A stretch of 64,000 bases of DNA, from NCBI RefSeq assembly GCF_003611465.1, contig NZ_RAXV01000006.1:1-64000 (forward strand). The letters run 5' to 3'. Each line of letters opens with the position of its first letter. Within the stretch, counting starts at the first letter, position 1. Positions 49,263 through 59,981 of the stretch are shown in pieces. Origin of the DNA: Acinetobacter tianfuensis. Lineage in GTDB: Bacteria > Pseudomonadota > Gammaproteobacteria > Pseudomonadales > Moraxellaceae. The notes under the pieces are model-generated. The model ran no database searches. It was not told the DNA's origin and saw nothing but the letters and a program-made list of their open reading frames with translations. The position numbers and the translations under genes are program-made.

Positions 49263-50771
49263 ATGGTAAATCGCTCCATTCAAAATACACAAAACAATCG
49301 CGCCAAAATTGCAATTATCGGCGGCGGCTTCGGCGGTATCGCCATCGCTATCCGCTTGCTGCAAAGCAATATTCAAGATTTTGTCATCTTAGAAAAATCC
49401 AGCGATTTTGGCGGTACATGGCGTGAAAACCAATATCCGGGCGCCGCTTGTGATGTTCAGTCACATATGTATTCGCTGTCTTTTGCGCCCAAAACAGACT
49501 GGTCAAAACGCTATGCCGAAGCGCCTGAAATTTTTGAATATATCCAAGGCCTCATTAAATCGCACGAATTAGAAACATGCACTGAATTAAACTGTGAGGT
49601 GCAAGCCATTCATTATGAAGAAGAAAGCTGCCAATGGCATTTAAGCTTAAATCATGAACGCATGCTCAGCGCACAATATGTTATTTTTGCCTCTGGCCCG
49701 CTGCATGTGCCGCAAATCCCTCATATACCCGGTATTGAAAAATTTAAAGGCAAAATCTTCCATTCTTCACAGTGGGATCACCAATTCAACTTAAATGATA
49801 AAAAAGTTGCTTCAATTGGCACTGGCGGAAGCGCTATTCAATACATCCCCGAAATTGCGCCGAAAGTACAAAAACTGTATGTCATGCAGCGTACTGCTGC
49901 TTGGGTGATTCCACGTGATGAACGGCGCTATCTGCCTATAGAAAAGAAACTTTTTGACCGCTTTGACTGGTTCAGAAAAATTCACCGCGCACGTTTATAC
50001 TGGTCAAATGAATCCCGCGTTGTACCCATTGTTAAGCCTCAAGTCATGAAGTATGCTCAAAAATTGGCTGAAGCGTATATTCGTCACCAAGTGAAAGACA
50101 GCGCCACAGCAGAAAAACTGATTCCAAATTATATTATGGGCTGCAAACGCATATTGGTCTCCAATAAGTATTTCCGCAGCTTCAACTTACCTCATGTCGA
50201 TTTAGTCACAGACGGTATTTTAGAAATAACTGAAGACAGCATCATTACCAAAGATGGTCAAAAACGTGAAATTGACTGTCTGATTTATGGCACAGGATTT
50301 ATTACTGACCCTCGTATTTACTTAAAATCATTCAGCTGTACAGGCCTCAACAACCTCGAACTCAAAGATGCATGGAAAGATGGTGCTGAAAGTTATTACG
50401 GCATCACCACCAAAGGCTTCCCTAACCTTTTTCAGCTGCTTGGACCCAATACCGTCTTAGGCCACAACTCGGTTATTTTTATGATTGAGTCACAGGTCAA
50501 TTATATTTTACAGCTGATCCAGCTCACGGAAAAAACACACAGCAAAGCTATTGTGGTGAAAGATGAGGTTCAAGACCGGTTTAATCTTGATTTGCAAAAA
50601 AACTTTCAAGGCACAATCTGGCAATCTGGCTGTGTCAGCTGGTATCAGCAAGATGACGGCAAGAACTTTTCTTTGTGGCCAACCTACACTTGGAAATATT
50701 GGCTGAAAACCAATAAAGTGAATCCAGCTGACTACTTGCTGCTGCAGCCTTCACAAAATCATGCGGCTTAA
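49263..50771 (+). CDS. Flavin Baeyer-Villiger-type monooxygenase (502 aa)
   Basis: Two Rossmann motifs are present: FAD-binding IIGGGFGGIA (about 18-27) and NADPH-binding GTGGSA (187-192). The type I BVMO fingerprint FKGKIFHSSQWD occupies 161-172 (F-x-G-x-x-x-H-x-x-x-W-[PD]). FGGTWRENQYPGAACDVQSH at 49-68 is also typical. Such enzymes insert oxygen into ketones or oxidise other small molecules. The substrate is not fixed. Divergent AraC regulator suggests inducible expression. Confidence 0.93.
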   Translation: MVNRSIQNTQNNRAKIAIIGGGFGGIAIAIRLLQSNIQDFVILEKSSDFGGTWRENQYPGAACDVQSHMYSLSFAPKTDWSKRYAEAPEIFEYIQGLIKSHELETCTELNCEVQAIHYEEESCQWHLSLNHERMLSAQYVIFASGPLHVPQIPHIPGIEKFKGKIFHSSQWDHQFNLNDKKVASIGTGGSAIQYIPEIAPKVQKLYVMQRTAAWVIPRDERRYLPIEKKLFDRFDWFRKIHRARLYWSNESRVVPIVKPQVMKYAQKLAEAYIRHQVKDSATAEKLIPNYIMGCKRILVSNKYFRSFNLPHVDLVTDGILEITEDSIITKDGQKREIDCLIYGTGFITDPRIYLKSFSCTGLNNLELKDAWKDGAESYYGITTKGFPNLFQLLGPNTVLGHNSVIFMIESQVNYILQLIQLTEKTHSKAIVVKDEVQDRFNLDLQKNFQGTIWQSGCVSWYQQDDGKNFSLWPTYTWKYWLKTNKVNPADYLLLQPSQNHAA

Positions 50772-50820
50772 ATATTAAACTGGCATAATAGGCAGCTAAT
50801 TCTTTACTGCCTATTCTGTT

Positions 50821-51729
50821 ATGCAATCTCTTTGGCTGATTTTCCAGCTCCTCTTCTGTTTATTTATTGGATTTATACTTGCCCGCAAACTGCCAGAAAG
50901 ACTTGAAAAACTCTGCTTTAAAATACTGCCTTACTTTACTTATTTATTACTCATAGCAATTGCCATCGAGTTTTCTCAGACCCTGCACAACTTAAGCAGT
51001 CCTGCACAAATTCTGTCCACAGCCGTACTGATTGCTTTGGGAACGTCAATCGGCGCTTTCATCTGCTGCTATGTTCTATTCAAAGCCTTTGGCTACAAGC
51101 CTATGCAAGGCAAAGTCTCGGCAGACTTATTGCTTTCTTCACTGCTCAATATCAGCTATGCCTTTTTTGCATTAGCACTCGGATATGGCATGGCAGAACT
51201 ATTCAGCTATTTTCAGCTCAATGTACACATCAGCACTTGGTATTTACTTTTAGTCTTTATGTTCCTAATTGGACTGGACCTCGCTTATTCACCTTTAGAC
51301 CGCTCATGGCTAAACTGGAAAATTTTGCTCGTGCCGCTTGCCTGCATTGCGGGCTCATTACTTGGCGCAGTTGCAGTTTCTTATATGATTAGCAGCATCA
51401 GTCTGAAAGATTTGATTATGCTTTCCCAAGGTTATGGTTTTTATTCAATGACCGGCATTGTTGTAACAGAACTAAAAAATGCACAGCTCGGCAGTATTGC
51501 GCTTATCAATGATTTATTCAGAGAAATTTTTGCCATTTTATTTATGTACTTAATCGGCTGGCGCTATCCGCGCTCTGCAATTTCATCGGCTGGAGCAACA
51601 GCCATGGATGTGACTTTACCCATGGTAAAACAGTCATGCGGCAATGATTTTATTCCGCATGCCATGGTCAGCGGATTTATTCTATCTGTATTAGCGCCAA
51701 TTGCTGTCAGCATCTTAGCTGCGCTTTAA
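50821..51729 (+). CDS. LysO-family (YbjE) lysine exporter-like membrane protein (302 aa)
   Basis: About eight to nine hydrophobic segments run the whole length (LLFCLFIGFILARKLPERLE at the start). The C-terminal signature GATAMDVTLPMVKQSCGNDF is the LysO pattern, as is the polar GYGFYSMTGIVVTELKNAQL loop. LysO exports lysine and toxic analogues from the cytosol. It lies 49 bases after the monooxygenase on the same strand, which may simply be neighbourhood. Confidence 0.86.
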   Translation: MQSLWLIFQLLFCLFIGFILARKLPERLEKLCFKILPYFTYLLLIAIAIEFSQTLHNLSSPAQILSTAVLIALGTSIGAFICCYVLFKAFGYKPMQGKVSADLLLSSLLNISYAFFALALGYGMAELFSYFQLNVHISTWYLLLVFMFLIGLDLAYSPLDRSWLNWKILLVPLACIAGSLLGAVAVSYMISSISLKDLIMLSQGYGFYSMTGIVVTELKNAQLGSIALINDLFREIFAILFMYLIGWRYPRSAISSAGATAMDVTLPMVKQSCGNDFIPHAMVSGFILSVLAPIAVSILAAL

Positions 51730-51840
51730 TCGCCTCTCCTATACGCCAAAGTTCCTGCGCTATTCTATAAAGCAGAGCTTTGGCATGTTTTCCCCTATCA
51801 TATCCAATTAAAATCCATACTTAGAAAGCTTAAATCCGAG

Positions 51841-52038
51841 TTAAAAACTGAGATCAATATCACCGATAAAATCACCAACAGCATCAATTGCATCTGAAGC
51901 AATTTCGATCACATCAAAATCAGGAATCCAATCTGAATGATTTAACTGTTTTTGCTGCTCTTGTTCTTTATCTTTCTGAATTTCAGCTATATCTACATTT
52001 TGCAGCTCTACAGCAGCTTCAGTTTTTTCACTATCCAT
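51841..52038 (-). CDS. Small acidic protein, 65 aa, unknown
   Basis: A strongly acidic low-complexity protein (EKTEAAVELQNVDIAEIQKD) with C-terminal SDAIDAVGDFIGDIDLSF, without signal or membrane segment. Short charged hypothetical proteins of this type are common in Acinetobacter. Function unknown. Confidence 0.6.
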   Translation of the reverse strand: MDSEKTEAAVELQNVDIAEIQKDKEQEQQKQLNHSDWIPDFDVIEIASDAIDAVGDFIGDIDLSF

Positions 52039-52076
52039 ATACTTATCTCTTATTTTAATTTTTGATGTTCTAACAT

Positions 52077-52106
52077 AAAAGAGCCTTTCATTCGAAAGGC
52101 TCTTTA
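52077..52106 (-). terminator. Terminator of pyrF
   Basis: GAGCCTTTC/GAAAGGCTC stem followed by four T on the minus strand, directly after the pyrF stop. Confidence 0.8.
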
Positions 52107-52112
52107 TTGCAT

Positions 52113-52796
52113 TTATGACATGGATGCCAAAATATCTTTTAAAGTTTGACGCGGGTTTTCAGACTTGGTAATTGGACGCCCAATGACCAAGTGTGTTGAA
52201 CCGTCTAACATTGCCTGCTTCGGTGTCACAATGCGCTTTTGATCATCCGCATTTGAACCTGCTGGACGAATGCCAGGGGTTACCAATGAGAAATCCTGAC
52301 CAAGCGTTTCTCGAAGCATTTTCGCTTCTTGTGCAGAACAGACCACACCATCTAACCCGCTGTCTTTAGTCAGCTGAGCAAGGCGTTTTACATGCTCAAA
52401 CGGCTCTGCATCTAAACCCAGATCAGCCAAATCTTCACGGCCCATTGAAGTTAAAACCGTAACAGCGATCAGCTGCGTACTATAATTCCCAGCCTTCAAG
52501 CGTTCAACACATGTTTCCATCATCTTGCGGCCGCCGGATGCATGTACATTGACCATCCAAACGCCCATATCTGCCGCTGCGCATACAGCCTGAGCAGTCG
52601 TGTTTGGAATATCATGAAATTTTAAATCTAAGAAGACTTCAAAGCCTTTATCATGCAGCGCTTTAACCACACTTGGGCCTTCATGGGTAAACAGCTCTTT
52701 ACCAACTTTAACGCGGCACAATGCAGGATCAAGCTGCTCAGCAATTGTTAATGCGTCATATTGGCTTTTAGCATCGAGTGCAACAACAATACTCAA
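52113..52796 (-). CDS. pyrF: Orotidine 5'-phosphate decarboxylase (227 aa)
   Basis: Catalyses the last step of UMP synthesis. The TTG at 52796 is chosen: the known N-terminus ([20 protein letters not shown]) starts there and AAAGGG lies upstream, whereas an upstream ATG would add non-family sequence. Active-site [15 protein letters not shown] has the Lys-Asp pair, and [17 protein letters not shown] is the phosphate-binding loop. It is a TIM-barrel dimer. Confidence 0.95.
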   Translation of the reverse strand: MSIVVALDAKSQYDALTIAEQLDPALCRVKVGKELFTHEGPSVVKALHDKGFEVFLDLKFHDIPNTTAQAVCAAADMGVWMVNVHASGGRKMMETCVERLKAGNYSTQLIAVTVLTSMGREDLADLGLDAEPFEHVKRLAQLTKDSGLDGVVCSAQEAKMLRETLGQDFSLVTPGIRPAGSNADDQKRIVTPKQAMLDGSTHLVIGRPITKSENPRQTLKDILASMS

Positions 52797-52936
52797 GAGA
52801 CTACCCTTTATATAATCAAGACAAATCGACTGCATTATAAAGCTATTCCTTTTGCGCAACCAAGCTTAAATCTGGAATATATTACAAAGCTTTTCTTATT
52901 CAACTCAAAGGCTGCTTTTATTTAAAGCTCAGTAAA

Positions 52937-52971
52937 GAAAAAACTCCTTAAGGAAAAAATCTTTAAGGAGC
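52937..52971 (-). terminator. Terminator of the ihfB-lapA unit
   Basis: CTCCTTAA/TTAAGGAG stem followed by six T on the minus strand, about 60 bases after lapA. Confidence 0.75.
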
Positions 52972-53030
52972 CTAAATATATATTGCTTGATTTATCTGGC
53001 TTCAAACAAATATTTTATTTCAATTTCACA

Positions 53031-53402
53031 TTAAAGCGGATTTGAAGAGCGGTCTTCTGGATGAATATCCATCACCGTCTTCTCATGCCGAGTGGTTGCC
53101 GCAGCTTCAGAAGCAGCCAATTGTGCAGCTTGGATTTGCTCCTTACGCAATCGATCAATATCTTTACGAAGACGTTTAATTTCCCAATTGTTTTGGAATA
53201 CTCGGAAAATTTGTACACCTAGCAGTAAACCCAATACAACACCTAAAGCCAAGGTCAGCAATAGAAGCAAGCCTAAACGCATTGCAGGTACTTGAGTAAA
53301 CAGCAAATCTACAGAAAGTTCCGTACTATTTTGCAAAACCAAAAATAGTGAGTAACCAAAAAGCAAAATTAAAATTATTGCGAGTACGTAGCGCATAGGC
53401 AC
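53031..53402 (-). CDS. lapA: LapA-domain membrane protein (123 aa)
   Basis: Two membrane segments (YVLAIILILLFGYSLFLVLQ and LGLLLLLTLALGVVLGLLLG) and a cytosolic coiled-coil tail, the DUF1049/LapA layout. It acts with LapB in lipopolysaccharide assembly control in other gammaproteobacteria. It follows ihfB by 9 bases, the usual order; lapB is not seen nearby. Confidence 0.88.
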   Translation of the reverse strand: MPMRYVLAIILILLFGYSLFLVLQNSTELSVDLLFTQVPAMRLGLLLLLTLALGVVLGLLLGVQIFRVFQNNWEIKRLRKDIDRLRKEQIQAAQLAASEAAATTRHEKTVMDIHPEDRSSNPL

Positions 53403-53411
53403 CCCTAAATA

Positions 53412-53717
53412 TTATTTGCCTGCTGACTCGTTAACAGCATCACGCAAGGCTTTACCCGGTTTAAAGTGAGGAACTGCCTTTGCCGCCACTTCTACTGATT
53501 TACCAGTTTTAGGGTTACGGCCAACACGAGGCTCACGGTGATGAAGTGCGAAACTTCCAAAACCACGGATTTCAATACGATTGTCTGATGAAAGAGCTTC
53601 AATCATCTGATCAATCATAATTTTAACAGCTTCTTCAACAAGCGGTTCTGCTAAATGAGGATTCTTAAGAGAAATACGCTCTATTAAGTCAGACTTATTA
53701 AGTGCTTCAGTAGTCAT
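53412..53717 (-). CDS. ihfB: Integration host factor beta subunit (101 aa)
   Basis: Nucleoid protein that bends DNA as a heterodimer with IhfA. The sequence shows the HU/IHF beta-arm: [20 protein letters not shown], then [20 protein letters not shown] (arm Pro tip between). Length is that of the beta subunit. It lies between lapA and rpsA as in many gammaproteobacteria. Confidence 0.96.
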   Translation of the reverse strand: MTTEALNKSDLIERISLKNPHLAEPLVEEAVKIMIDQMIEALSSDNRIEIRGFGSFALHHREPRVGRNPKTGKSVEVAAKAVPHFKPGKALRDAVNESAGK

Positions 53718-53781
53718 CTGCGACCTCTTTAATTATCAAGCTACTTGGAATCTATTTGCAGATAATAACCTGTTTAAATAC

Positions 53782-53820
53782 AAAACGGTAGCGCAATAAT
53801 GACTTACTGCGCTACCGTTT
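53782..53820 (-). terminator. Hairpin terminator after rpsA
   Basis: A perfect 13-bp stem (53783-53795 with 53808-53820), then TTTTG on the minus strand. Short T-tract, so termination may be partial and ihfB may also be read through from rpsA. Confidence 0.68.
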
Positions 53821-53882
53821 ACAGTATTTGTATAAAAAGTATTAGTTAACTTACATTAAACTAACACAATTTAATCATTTAC

Positions 53883-55562
53883 TTAGTTGCCCATTTGAGC
53901 TTTGATCAAATCACCAATAGTCTTAGGACCATTGTCTGAAGTTGCTGTAGCTGTCTTGTTCAAGTTAGCTACTGCTTCTTTCTCTTCAGCTTCGTCTTTC
54001 GCTTTAACTGACAAGTTAATAGTGCGAGACTTGCGGTCTACATTGATGATCTTAGCTTCAACTTCTTGACCAACTTCTAGGAACTTAGTCGCATCTTCAA
54101 CGCGGTCACGGTTAATTTCAGAAGCTTTCAACTGAGCTTCAACTTCGTCAGCTAACTTAACAGTTGCGCCGCGAGCGTCAACAGCAGTTACAGTACCTTT
54201 AACCAAAGCACCGCGTTCGTTAGCAGCAAGGAAGTCGTTGAACGGATCGCTGTTCATTTGTTTGATGCCAAGGCTGATACGGTTGCCTTCAGCGTCTACT
54301 GAAAGGATAACCGCTTCAACTGTGTCACCTTTCTTGTAACGACGGATAGCTTCTTCGCCTTGTTCGTTCCAAGAAATGTCAGACAAGTGAACTAGACCAT
54401 CGATGCCGCCTGGCAAACCGATGAAGATACCGAAGTCAGTGATAGACTTGATCGTACCTGAAACTTTTTCACCTTTGTCGTGGTTCTTAGCAAACTCTTC
54501 CCATGGGTTAGCACGAGTTTGTTTGATACCAAGAGAGATACGACGGCGTTCTTCGTCAACTTCAAGAACCATAACATCAACTTCGTCACCGATCTGAACA
54601 ACTTTAGACGGGTGGATGTTTTTGTTAGTGTGGTCCATTTCAGAAACGTGTACTAGACCTTCAACGCCTTCAGCGATTTCTGCGAAACAGCCGTAGTCAG
54701 TTAGGTTAGTTACGCGCGCTTTAACGATAGAACCTTTAGGGTAACGGCTCATGATCGCTAACCATGGATCTTCGCCTAATTGTTTAAGGCCTAAAGATAC
54801 GCGGTTACGTTCGCGGTCGAATTTAAGTACTTTAACAGTAACTTCTTGACCAACTTCAACAACTTCTGATGGGTGCTTGATACGTTTCCAAGCCATGTCA
54901 GTGATGTGAAGAAGACCGTCGATACCGCCAAGGTCAACGAACGCGCCGTAGTCAGTAAGGTTTTTGATCGTACCAGTAACTGTTTGACCTTCTTCAAGCT
55001 GAGCAAGAAGAGCTTCACGGTCAGCTGAAGATTCAGCTTCCATAACAGCACGGCGAGAAACAACAACGTTGTTACGCTTAGCGTCAAGTTTGATTACTTT
55101 GAATTCTAACTCTTTGCCTTCCAAGTGAGTAGTATCACGGATAGGACGAGTGTCAACTAAAGAACCAGGAAGGAACGCACGTACTGGACCGATGTCAACA
55201 GTGAAACCGCCTTTAACCTTACCAGAGATAACACCAGTAACGATTTCGCCGTCTTCAAAGATTTTTTCAAGTTTAGTCCAAGTTTCAGCGCGTTTAGCTT
55301 TTTCGCGAGAAAGAACTGTTTGACCCATACCGTTGTCAAGAGCTTCAACAACAACGTCTACAGTATCGCCAACTTGAACTTCAAGTTCACGTTGTTCATT
55401 CAAGAATTCAGCGCGGTCAACAACGCCTTCAGATTTAAGGCCAGTGTCAACAGTAACCCAGTCAGAGTCGATGCTTACTACAACGCCTTGGATGACAGCA
55501 CCCTTTTCAACGTTGAGGTTTAATTCGCTTTCTTCAAAGAGGGCTGCAAAAGATTCGGTCAT
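53883..55562 (-). CDS. rpsA: 30S ribosomal protein S1 (559 aa)
   Basis: Binds mRNA leaders and helps initiation on the 30S subunit. Six S1 repeats are visible, including [40 protein letters not shown] and [20 protein letters not shown]. Total length 559 is normal. Codon use is strongly biased, as expected of a highly expressed gene. It follows cmk. Confidence 0.97.
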   Translation of the reverse strand: MTESFAALFEESELNLNVEKGAVIQGVVVSIDSDWVTVDTGLKSEGVVDRAEFLNEQRELEVQVGDTVDVVVEALDNGMGQTVLSREKAKRAETWTKLEKIFEDGEIVTGVISGKVKGGFTVDIGPVRAFLPGSLVDTRPIRDTTHLEGKELEFKVIKLDAKRNNVVVSRRAVMEAESSADREALLAQLEEGQTVTGTIKNLTDYGAFVDLGGIDGLLHITDMAWKRIKHPSEVVEVGQEVTVKVLKFDRERNRVSLGLKQLGEDPWLAIMSRYPKGSIVKARVTNLTDYGCFAEIAEGVEGLVHVSEMDHTNKNIHPSKVVQIGDEVDVMVLEVDEERRRISLGIKQTRANPWEEFAKNHDKGEKVSGTIKSITDFGIFIGLPGGIDGLVHLSDISWNEQGEEAIRRYKKGDTVEAVILSVDAEGNRISLGIKQMNSDPFNDFLAANERGALVKGTVTAVDARGATVKLADEVEAQLKASEINRDRVEDATKFLEVGQEVEAKIINVDRKSRTINLSVKAKDEAEEKEAVANLNKTATATSDNGPKTIGDLIKAQMGN

Positions 55563-55670
55563 GATATACCTGATAAAGTCAGCGGTCTTGGATCAGACAA
55601 GGCCGGTTTAATTAAGCGTCTACATAGTCCATATAAAACTGATCAAGCTATGCTTCTGCTGAAAAATAAG

Positions 55671-56354
55671 TTATTTAGCGAATTGCTGATCTGCATACGC
55701 AGTCATCAACTCAAATACTTCATCAATATTCAATTCAGAACTATCAATGATGTACGCATCTTCCGCTGGCTTAAGGGGGGCAACTGTACGTTCCATATCC
55801 CGCTTATCACGCGCTTCGATATTAGCTAAAATGTCGTTTATTTTAACATCCAAGCCCATAGCCTGCAACTGGTTTACACGGCGCTGAGCTCGAGATTCAG
55901 CCGAAGCTGTCAAATAAATCTTCACTTGAGCCTGCGGAAAGATGGAAGTTGCCATATCGCGGCCATCTGCAACCAAGCCCGGCGCTTGCGCAAATGCATG
56001 CTGACGCGCAAGCAGCGCTTGTCTAAGCTCTGGAATAGCCGCTACTTTTGATGCAAATTCACCCACACGCTCGGTACGGATGGTTTGACTCACATCTTCG
56101 CCTTTCAGCAAAATTTGAATACCGTCTTCAGTGCCAATAAATTCGATATCTAAATTTGCAGCAATTTTTGTACACGCATCCAATTTAGTTTCCAATGCAT
56201 CAAGCAGCCCGTCTTGATGCAATGACAAGCCGAGCAAACGGTACAGCGCGCCAGAATCCAGCAAATGAAATTGATAATGCGCCGCCAGCTTAGAGGCCAA
56301 AGTACCCTTGCCTGAGCCGCTTGGGCCATCGATGGTAATAATTCGAACAGTCAT
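55671..56354 (-). CDS. cmk: Cytidylate kinase (227 aa)
   Basis: Phosphorylates CMP and dCMP. Walker [14 protein letters not shown] is near the N-terminus. [20 protein letters not shown] is the family core, and [14 protein letters not shown] is the lid. Its order before rpsA is conserved in gammaproteobacteria. Confidence 0.96.
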   Translation of the reverse strand: MTVRIITIDGPSGSGKGTLASKLAAHYQFHLLDSGALYRLLGLSLHQDGLLDALETKLDACTKIAANLDIEFIGTEDGIQILLKGEDVSQTIRTERVGEFASKVAAIPELRQALLARQHAFAQAPGLVADGRDMATSIFPQAQVKIYLTASAESRAQRRVNQLQAMGLDVKINDILANIEARDKRDMERTVAPLKPAEDAYIIDSSELNIDEVFELMTAYADQQFAK

Positions 56355-56371
56355 TGCTTTTCCGCTGTGTT

Positions 56372-56803
56372 TTAGACAGTTTTCGCGAGTTTAGAAAACC
56401 CCATTTTAATCGCTGCTTTCAACTGAGCAAGGATTAATTTACTCACAAAAGGCGCACGCGCCTGTAATTCAATTGTATATGTCACTAAAGTTTTCGCATC
56501 ATCAACAGGCTGAAACTGAATGATGCCCAGATGATGCTTTACCAATGGATTTTTAATAATCTTATATTCAATACGCTCATTCAGCTCAAGCACAATAATC
56601 TGCTCCTGCAGCGGCTTGACTGGACCGAAGCCCATACGGCGCACCGAACCCACACCATCTGGACGCTCAGGATCAGCTGAATCTTTCACACGCACGACTT
56701 GTACTGGTGCAAAAGCAACATTATAAGTCGCATGTTTAGACAACAATTCGAATACCTGTTCTACAGGCGCATGAAATTCTTTTTGTATGGTAATCGAGTT
56801 CAT
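56372..56803 (-). CDS. SRPBCC-fold (START-like) protein (143 aa)
   Basis: N-terminal [20 protein letters not shown] and the glycine-rich [20 protein letters not shown] fit the SRPBCC/polyketide cyclase fold, which binds small hydrophobic ligands. It is a cytosolic single-domain protein, 18 bases upstream of cmk. Ligand unknown. Confidence 0.85.
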   Translation of the reverse strand: MNSITIQKEFHAPVEQVFELLSKHATYNVAFAPVQVVRVKDSADPERPDGVGSVRRMGFGPVKPLQEQIIVLELNERIEYKIIKNPLVKHHLGIIQFQPVDDAKTLVTYTIELQARAPFVSKLILAQLKAAIKMGFSKLAKTV

Positions 56804-56859
56804 AGATAGATCCTGAAAGTTATTGTGCTGTTTTTATGAAATAGCAAATATCATACGCT

Positions 56860-57378
56860 TTAGCCCTGATCATTTAAGGCCTTTTCTTGTAATTTTTGCT
56901 GTTTTTTTTGCTCACGGCGCATCTTAAAAAACAGGCTGAGCTGCTCCGAACATGCCGCATGCAAAGCGCTTTGTTCAAAGTCAAAAATATGATTATAGTA
57001 ACCCGTTTCAAAAAGTTTACGCGCACTGACCAATGAGCCGGCTTTGGGCTCAAATGCGCCATAAACAACCCGTGAAATACGTGAATGCACCAATGCGCCC
57101 ACACACATGGTGCATGGTTCTAAGGTAACATACAGCACAGCATCTGCTGGCATGCGATAATTTTCAAGCTGGGCGCAAGCTTGGCGGATTGCTTGAATTT
57201 CAGCATGAGCAGTCGGGTCATGCAAAGAAATTGGCGCATTATAACCTGCGCCAATAATTTGATTTTCACTGACGATAATTGCGCCGACCGGTATTTCACC
57301 CTGTCCCGCAGCAGATGCAGCCTGCTCCATCGCCAGCTGCATCCAGTATTCATCACTGAATTTTTCAACAGCACTCAT
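56860..57378 (-). CDS. tadA: tRNA adenosine(34) deaminase (172 aa)
   Basis: Makes inosine at the wobble position of tRNA-Arg. Zinc and catalytic motif HAEIQAIRQAC with PCTMCVGALVHSRI (H-x-E, P-C-x-x-C) is diagnostic. The basic C-terminus (RREQKKQQKLQEKAL) suits RNA binding. Confidence 0.95.
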   Translation of the reverse strand: MSAVEKFSDEYWMQLAMEQAASAAGQGEIPVGAIIVSENQIIGAGYNAPISLHDPTAHAEIQAIRQACAQLENYRMPADAVLYVTLEPCTMCVGALVHSRISRVVYGAFEPKAGSLVSARKLFETGYYNHIFDFEQSALHAACSEQLSLFFKMRREQKKQQKLQEKALNDQG

Positions 57379-57381
57379 GTA

Positions 57382-58509
57382 TTAACTGATTACACCATAA
57401 TGTTTCAGCAACTCATTCCAGCTTTGATTAGAAATGACTGGCGGATTTGCACCTAAAATACCCTTAAGCGACATATCTGCGCCTTTTTCCCAGTCTGGCG
57501 CTAAGTCTTTATCGACCAAGCGCGCACGCACACCTTCAACGAAGTCGGCATGACGAATTTTCCACTCTGAAATTTGAGTTTCTAATTCAAAGACTTCATT
57601 CCAAGAATGTATTTTCTTGCCCCACTGCCACAACAGCCACGTTAATGCTGCCGTCGCGGGTGAACCTTTTTGCAAGTTTTCGCTCGCTTGACGCAGCCAA
57701 TCGCTGCGGGCATCACTTAAACCGACAATCGCCTCATAATCATGTTCAAAATTTACGCCGCGGCATACACTTTGAATAACATCTAAAGAGTTTTGCAGCG
57801 GACCAGGCCCAACTGGACGATGCATACTGTTTAATGTGTCATCAATCGCACGAAAATCGCCTGCTGGATAATGATCCCAATGAATATTGACCACTTTATC
57901 TAAGACATTATCACGCTGCGCATCACAAATATGTGTCGCCCAGCCAATCCCGTAAGCGCCGGCAGCAGTCATAATTGAACCAGTCAAACCTGTAAACAGC
58001 CCAACCGCGCCGCGATCCGCCAAGAAGCGGGTTGCCCCTACATCTGGATATAAACCAATATTAATTTCAGGCATTGCCAGACGCGAATACGGTGTAACTA
58101 AACGAAAAGGCGCCGCCATAAACAAGCCCAAACCGCCGCCCATCACATAACCTTCACCCCAAACCAATACAGGTTTAGCATAGTTATGCAGCAGCAGGTC
58201 TAATGCATACTCCTGTTCAAAAAACTTATTGGCTGCGCTTGCTTCATCATTAATGACCAATTGACGCAGCTTACGCACATCACCGCCTGCACAGAAAGCT
58301 TTAGGTGTCGTTGAATCCAGCCAAATTGCTTTAACATTGTCATCGGCATGAAAATCCTGAAAGACCTCAAGCAGCGCAGTGACAATAGACTCATCTAAAG
58401 CATGCAGCGATTTAGGGCGGTTCAGACGAACAATGCGCCAGCCGTTTTTCACTTCCTCTACAATTAAGTCCGGATGATAGTTTTTTGAAACAGGAGAATA
58501 AGTTGTCAT
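57382..58509 (-). CDS. Enoyl-CoA hydratase/isomerase family, 3-hydroxyisobutyryl-CoA hydrolase-like (375 aa)
   Basis: The ATG at 58509 is preferred since it overlaps the ung stop as ATGA. The crotonase fold is seen in [35 protein letters not shown] and [20 protein letters not shown]. The extended C-terminus and this set of motifs fit 3-hydroxyisobutyryl-CoA hydrolases of valine catabolism rather than plain hydratases. The exact substrate is uncertain. Confidence 0.88.
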   Translation of the reverse strand: MTTYSPVSKNYHPDLIVEEVKNGWRIVRLNRPKSLHALDESIVTALLEVFQDFHADDNVKAIWLDSTTPKAFCAGGDVRKLRQLVINDEASAANKFFEQEYALDLLLHNYAKPVLVWGEGYVMGGGLGLFMAAPFRLVTPYSRLAMPEINIGLYPDVGATRFLADRGAVGLFTGLTGSIMTAAGAYGIGWATHICDAQRDNVLDKVVNIHWDHYPAGDFRAIDDTLNSMHRPVGPGPLQNSLDVIQSVCRGVNFEHDYEAIVGLSDARSDWLRQASENLQKGSPATAALTWLLWQWGKKIHSWNEVFELETQISEWKIRHADFVEGVRARLVDKDLAPDWEKGADMSLKGILGANPPVISNQSWNELLKHYGVIS

Positions 58510-59219
58510 GCGTCCAGCTGCCAATCAATAGGCTCAATGCCATTTTGTTTAAGATAATTATTAGATTTTGAAAAAACCTTACAACCAAAAAAACCGCCTC
58601 GGTTGGCCGCCAATGGAGATGGATGCGCAGCTTTTAAAACCAAATGCCTATTTTGATCGATTCGTTGTCCTTTACGCTGCGCATATGCTCCCCAGAGAAT
58701 AAAAACAATATGCTCGCGCTGTTCATTCAATACATCAATCACATGGTCGGTAAAATCTTCCCAGCCGCGTTTTTGATGCGATGTAGGCTGTCCCGCCTCT
58801 ACCGTTAAAACCGCATTTAAAAGCAAAACACCTTGTTCTGCCCAGCGGGTTAAATCACCATGTTTGGGCGCAGTAATGCCTAAATCACTTTGCAGCTCAT
58901 GATAAATATTGCGTAAAGATGGCGGCAAAGGCACACCTTTCTGCACGGAAAAACTTAAGCCATGCGCCTGATTTGGACCATGGTATGGATCTTGCCCTAA
59001 AATAACCACTTTGACATTTTCCAAAGGGGTCGTATTCAGCGCATTGAAAATCAATGCATTTGGAGGATAGATGACTTTATCCGCTTGAATTTCCCGCACA
59101 AGAAAGTCTTTTAACTCATCCATTTTCGGGCTAAGCAAAAATTCACTCAGTCCAATTTTCCAGCCTGCATCAAGCTGCACTTTATTCAGCTTAGCTTGCT
59201 GCTCTTCCGTAAAAGACAT
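58506..59219 (-). CDS. ung: Uracil-DNA glycosylase (237 aa)
   Basis: Removes uracil from DNA. The water-activating loop [18 protein letters not shown], the Ser-Pro loop [18 protein letters not shown] with the His of the leucine loop, and [12 protein letters not shown] mark family 1. Normal length. ATGA overlap with the next gene. Confidence 0.97.
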   Translation of the reverse strand: MSFTEEQQAKLNKVQLDAGWKIGLSEFLLSPKMDELKDFLVREIQADKVIYPPNALIFNALNTTPLENVKVVILGQDPYHGPNQAHGLSFSVQKGVPLPPSLRNIYHELQSDLGITAPKHGDLTRWAEQGVLLLNAVLTVEAGQPTSHQKRGWEDFTDHVIDVLNEQREHIVFILWGAYAQRKGQRIDQNRHLVLKAAHPSPLAANRGGFFGCKVFSKSNNYLKQNGIEPIDWQLDA

Positions 59220-59263
59220 ACCTGTGTCCGATCCTTCTTACAATATATCCGTTAAACGCTGCA

Positions 59264-59860
59264 TTAGAGTTTAACTTGCAATTCTACCTGCGGGTTTTGA
59301 AATTTAATGCCTTGTTTCAGCTGTTCAAACATTTGCGGATTTGACCACTCAGACTGAATCTGTTCTGAAAATTCAATCTGATCCAGCGAAAGCATACCCA
59401 TTTGTTCGTTAAGAATATCTTCTAAAAAGCTTTGTGCATAGCCCGTATCGGTCTCATGCACAATCACTGAGTAGACTTCTACATCACCTTCGCCATTTTG
59501 AGTTTCAGTTGATGCAAGCACCTGCTGCGCCAAATGAAAAAAGATACGTGAAAACTGTTCTGCTGACGGTGAAACAGGCAAAGATACCCAGCGTGCACTA
59601 AAGGTTTTGCATGCTTGAATATATTCAGCACTGTCTTGATTCCAAAAGCATATTGCATGGTCAAAACTGTCGTATAAGTCTTTGATTACGCCTTTCAGCA
59701 GTCCGAAGTCATATACCATTTGGCCATGATCGAGCTTGGATGCCTTCAACAGCAGCTCAACTTTATAACTATGCCCATGAATAGAACGCTTACAGCGGTC
59801 AGATGTGCAGTTCCGCACAATATGAGCATTTTCAAACTTAAATAACTTACGAATTATCAT
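59264..59860 (-). CDS. 6-pyruvoyl tetrahydropterin synthase / QueD-like protein (198 aa)
   Basis: The zinc ligands are in FENAHIVRNCTSDRC and IHGHSYKVELLL (H then H-G-H). QueD makes 6-carboxy-tetrahydropterin for queuosine synthesis. At about 200 residues it is longer than E. coli QueD (about 120), with a C-terminal extension. The start at 59860 is the first ATG; a TTG at 59878 is possible. Whether it is the sole queuosine enzyme of the strain is not known. Confidence 0.86.
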   Translation of the reverse strand: MIIRKLFKFENAHIVRNCTSDRCKRSIHGHSYKVELLLKASKLDHGQMVYDFGLLKGVIKDLYDSFDHAICFWNQDSAEYIQACKTFSARWVSLPVSPSAEQFSRIFFHLAQQVLASTETQNGEGDVEVYSVIVHETDTGYAQSFLEDILNEQMGMLSLDQIEFSEQIQSEWSNPQMFEQLKQGIKFQNPQVELQVKL

Positions 59861-59981
59861 ATGCCGTAATGCAATCAATATCTCTAGATGAACTTGGATT
59901 ATAAAGCAAAAGTAAAACCTTGAGCATTAATTTTACTGCTCAGCCCCATTGACAAAACACATTAAACAAAATGGCGGGCTT

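Noticed and set aside
52797..52859. Upstream ATG for pyrF
   Set aside because: Adds 21 residues unlike the family; the TTG start gives the known N-terminus.
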